Assembly (NCBI RefSeq): GCF_000315055.1
Contig: NZ_BAER01000111.1
Span: 1 to 45,553, forward strand
DNA from: Paraglaciecola polaris LMG 21857
GTDB taxonomy: Bacteria; Pseudomonadota; Gammaproteobacteria; Enterobacterales; Alteromonadaceae
Direction of reading: 5' to 3'
Length of the DNA stretch: 45,553 nt
Numbering within the stretch: position 1 is the stretch's first letter; each line of letters opens with the position of its first letter. Below the pieces are notes generated by a model that was not told the DNA's origin, made no database searches, and was given only the letters and a program-made list of their open reading frames with translations. Below are positions 43,481 through 45,553 of this stretch, one piece after another. The translations under genes were made by a program, and so were the position numbers.

Positions 43481-45553
43481 ATGAATTTGCGAACGCTAGC
43501 CCTATTGCTTGTAGCGAGCCTCAGTTTAACTTTCTCTTTTGGCCTGCAATCGGCCGATTTTCAGCAAGTACGGATTAAAGGCCCTAAAAGTGCGGACTCT
43601 GATTATTCGGGGCAAACCTATGGTCCTATCACTGCAGCCGACACGCTTTGGCGCATCGCCAGTCAATCTCGTCAGAATAAAAGCCAGTCTATTTATCAGG
43701 TTATGTTTGCAACTTATGAGCTTAACCCTGATGCTTTCGAACGCAATAACATCAATTTACTTAGAGATGGGGCTGTCCTGCGCTTACCAGCCACACGATA
43801 TATTGGCCGAGTAAATGAAGGGCAAGCCATTGCTAAGGTTCGGTATGATAATCAATTACTTAATTTGGGCGGTGAAGGTTCAGATCCTAACGTTAATAAT
43901 GGCACCAGTAAAAAATTAGCCAGTAAAGACGATTTAGCTGAAACCAAAGAGGTCATTGAAAAGCGCCTTGGTGCAATCGATGAGGAACAAAATCGCCAAT
44001 TCCAAGAAATACGGCAGCAATTTGCCGAGTCAATTCTCAGTGTACAAAGTATCTTAAATGAAAATCAGCGAGTATTCGAAAGCCTTGATTCGGTTAATAA
44101 AGATTTGGCTGAAATTCGCAGTCAAGAAACATTGCGTGATGAGCAGATGTTACAAATGGGCAAGAGCATCGAAGAGTTGCTTGCCAAGTCTCGTCAAGAA
44201 GAAGCTGACGCGTTAGCCAAGCAGCAAGCTGGTGGATTCACTGATTGGTTAATGAAGCCCCTGACTTTAATTATTTCTTCGATATTGATTTCATTATTGA
44301 TACTGGGTGGTTTTGCGTATTGGTTGGTTAAACGTAAGAAACCGGCGGAGATGGATCTTGATTTACTCGCTAACAAAGATGAACCTGCAGATACCTATGT
44401 CGCCAGTGAAATGGACGATCTTTCTGATGCCCTCAGTGAAGAATTAAGCTCTGAATTAGATGACGACAACTTATTTGGTGAGCAGGATGTACCGGATGAT
44501 GTGTTGGCGGAAGAGCTCAAAGAGTCTTTTGATGAAAACAAAGAAGAGTTTGATGATCTGGGCGACGATATGTTGGTGCCAGATAGCGAACTTAACCCCA
44601 CTGAAGATTTTGAAGCAGGCAGCGATGAGCTTGATCAAGACGACTTAGACAATCTATTCGAAGATGAAGATGATCTGCTCGCTGAAATCGATGAGGAGAT
44701 GGACAGCATCAACTTGTCTGATGATGCTAACCAAGAAACATCAGCAGATACCCAAGATGAAGATGTTGCTGTTAAAGACGAAGCTGCGGAAGCGCAAGAT
44801 GTAGACCTTGATGAGGACGACTTCGATTTAGAGAACATCGAGACAACCACCTCGAATGAAGACAGTATAGATACGGAAACTGCTCAGGATTTAGGCAAGG
44901 TTGCTCCAGAGGAAGAAGTCGAACCGCAGGCAGAAATGGCGCCTGAACTGCCCCTTGATAGCGCTGATATGTCTCCTGTGGAAGATGCGGATGCACAGCC
45001 AGAAATCAGTATTGATGATTTATTGGTTGATCCCAAACCTGAGCTACCAGCGTCGTCTGAAGTGAATGCAGACGATCCCATCAATGAAGATATGCTGCAG
45101 CAACTCGATAAAGAGATTGCATCTCAAAGTGAAGAGTTAGACAACTTAACCAGTAATCTTATCGACGAGCTTGAGCAAGTTGAAATGATGCAAGGGATGT
45201 TGCCAGAAGGTGACGAAGAGTCAGAGCCAGAATTTACCGGAACCCCTCAACACGATATCCAGCAATTGGATAAAATCACCGAAGATTTAGGGGATATTTT
45301 TGATGAGGATGAAGACAGTAATATTGAGTTTGAGCCAAGGGATGACATAGCCTTAGCCGAGGACACTGGCGGCACCTCAGGGGGAAATGAAAGCGAGAGC
45401 CTAGTATCCGAAGCTGAAGAGGAAGCAGAAACACCTGAGCAAGACGAGCCTGCCAGCGATGAACAAGAAAATGACATTTCAGCGCTCGGCGATAGCGAGA
45501 ATTTGCTATCAGAGCTTGCAGATGAAGATGAAACCGCGGCCTTTGAGCAAGGC
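43481..45553 (+). CDS. fimV: FimV-like polar peptidoglycan-binding protein (3' end outside window)
   Basis: The frame is open from ATG 43481 to the end of the window (691 codons) with no stop. It has a signal peptide (about residues 1-25), then the FimV core with a LysM-like fold (YGPITAADTLWRIASQS to NLLRDGAVLRLP, about 47-105). A coiled coil follows (about 145-240), then one transmembrane helix (about 261-284). A long, very acidic region starts at about 290, with repeated Asp/Glu-Leu motifs (for example DDLDNLFEDEDDLLAEID). FimV organises the cell pole and type IV pili, and its C-terminal TPR-like domain must lie beyond the window. It follows pdxB-asd in the conserved order. Confidence 0.93.
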   Translation, partial: MNLRTLALLLVASLSLTFSFGLQSADFQQVRIKGPKSADSDYSGQTYGPITAADTLWRIASQSRQNKSQSIYQVMFATYELNPDAFERNNINLLRDGAVLRLPATRYIGRVNEGQAIAKVRYDNQLLNLGGEGSDPNVNNGTSKKLASKDDLAETKEVIEKRLGAIDEEQNRQFQEIRQQFAESILSVQSILNENQRVFESLDSVNKDLAEIRSQETLRDEQMLQMGKSIEELLAKSRQEEADALAKQQAGGFTDWLMKPLTLIISSILISLLILGGFAYWLVKRKKPAEMDLDLLANKDEPADTYVASEMDDLSDALSEELSSELDDDNLFGEQDVPDDVLAEELKESFDENKEEFDDLGDDMLVPDSELNPTEDFEAGSDELDQDDLDNLFEDEDDLLAEIDEEMDSINLSDDANQETSADTQDEDVAVKDEAAEAQDVDLDEDDFDLENIETTTSNEDSIDTETAQDLGKVAPEEEVEPQAEMAPELPLDSADMSPVEDADAQPEISIDDLLVDPKPELPASSEVNADDPINEDMLQQLDKEIASQSEELDNLTSNLIDELEQVEMMQGMLPEGDEESEPEFTGTPQHDIQQLDKITEDLGDIFDEDEDSNIEFEPRDDIALAEDTGGTSGGNESESLVSEAEEEAETPEQDEPASDEQENDISALGDSENLLSELADEDETAAFEQG

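Noticed and set aside
44194-45477. Several Ser-rich open frames on the minus strand within fimV
   Set aside because: They are antisense shadows of the Asp/Glu codons of fimV: GAT and GAA read in reverse give ATC and TTC, and shifted frames give Ser. They have no ribosome sites and no family resemblance.

Overview
The window looks like a chromosomal segment of a marine gammaproteobacterium of the order Alteromonadales, probably close to Paraglaciecola, Glaciecola or Alteromonas. This is inferred from gene order and moderate GC content, not from a marker gene. Conserved blocks are fabB/mnmC/yfcL/epmC, yejK/yejL/yejM and pdxB-asd-fimV. No rRNA, tRNA, CRISPR array, prophage or intact insertion sequence was seen. 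Both ends cut a gene: a DUF2975 protein on the left and fimV on the right.

Layout. 1-4.2 kb: DUF2975/XRE pair, an RNase H-like protein, a YcxB-like protein, an AsmA-like protein and an MscS channel. 4.4-7.1 kb: a complete arsenic operon, arsR-arsC-arsH-acr3, behind a good promoter. 7.2-10.4 kb: dapD, an exported protein of unknown function and a RIO1-type kinase. 10.4-13.7 kb: a minus-strand run of CBM9-like protein, DUF8198-like protein, thioesterase and retropepsin-like protease. 13.8-19.5 kb: epmC, an ATP-NAD kinase-like gene, yfcL, mnmC and fabB.

19.5-28.4 kb is the least ordinary part: the Anbu (proteasome-like) gene cluster. It holds an alpha-E protein and a circularly permuted ATP-grasp enzyme (minus), divergent from the Anbu protease (plus). 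A zinc-ribbon metallopeptidase converges on Anbu with a 4-bp overlap. Then come two transporters (MFS and AtoE-like) with a dead gene between them, and a transglutaminase-like protein. Ligase, transglutaminase fold, self-compartmentalising protease and metallopeptidase together suggest a peptide- or isopeptide-forming and -degrading system whose substrate is unknown.

28.9-36.3 kb: rlmA, the yejM-yejL/yejK locus (cell-envelope and LPS control plus nucleoid protein), a PTPS-like protein overlapping an M23 peptidase gene, a VC2046-like protein and a DHH phosphoesterase. 36.3-38.3 kb: a worn-out patch with a possible small RNA, an EAL-domain remnant abutting a truncated exported-protein gene, and a DUF1294 protein. 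38.3-40.7 kb: a Crp/Fnr regulator divergent from a class II aldolase and a MEST-like alpha/beta hydrolase that is broken by a frameshift in a GT-rich tract. 40.9 kb to the end: pdxB, asd and the start of fimV, which stays open to the window edge.
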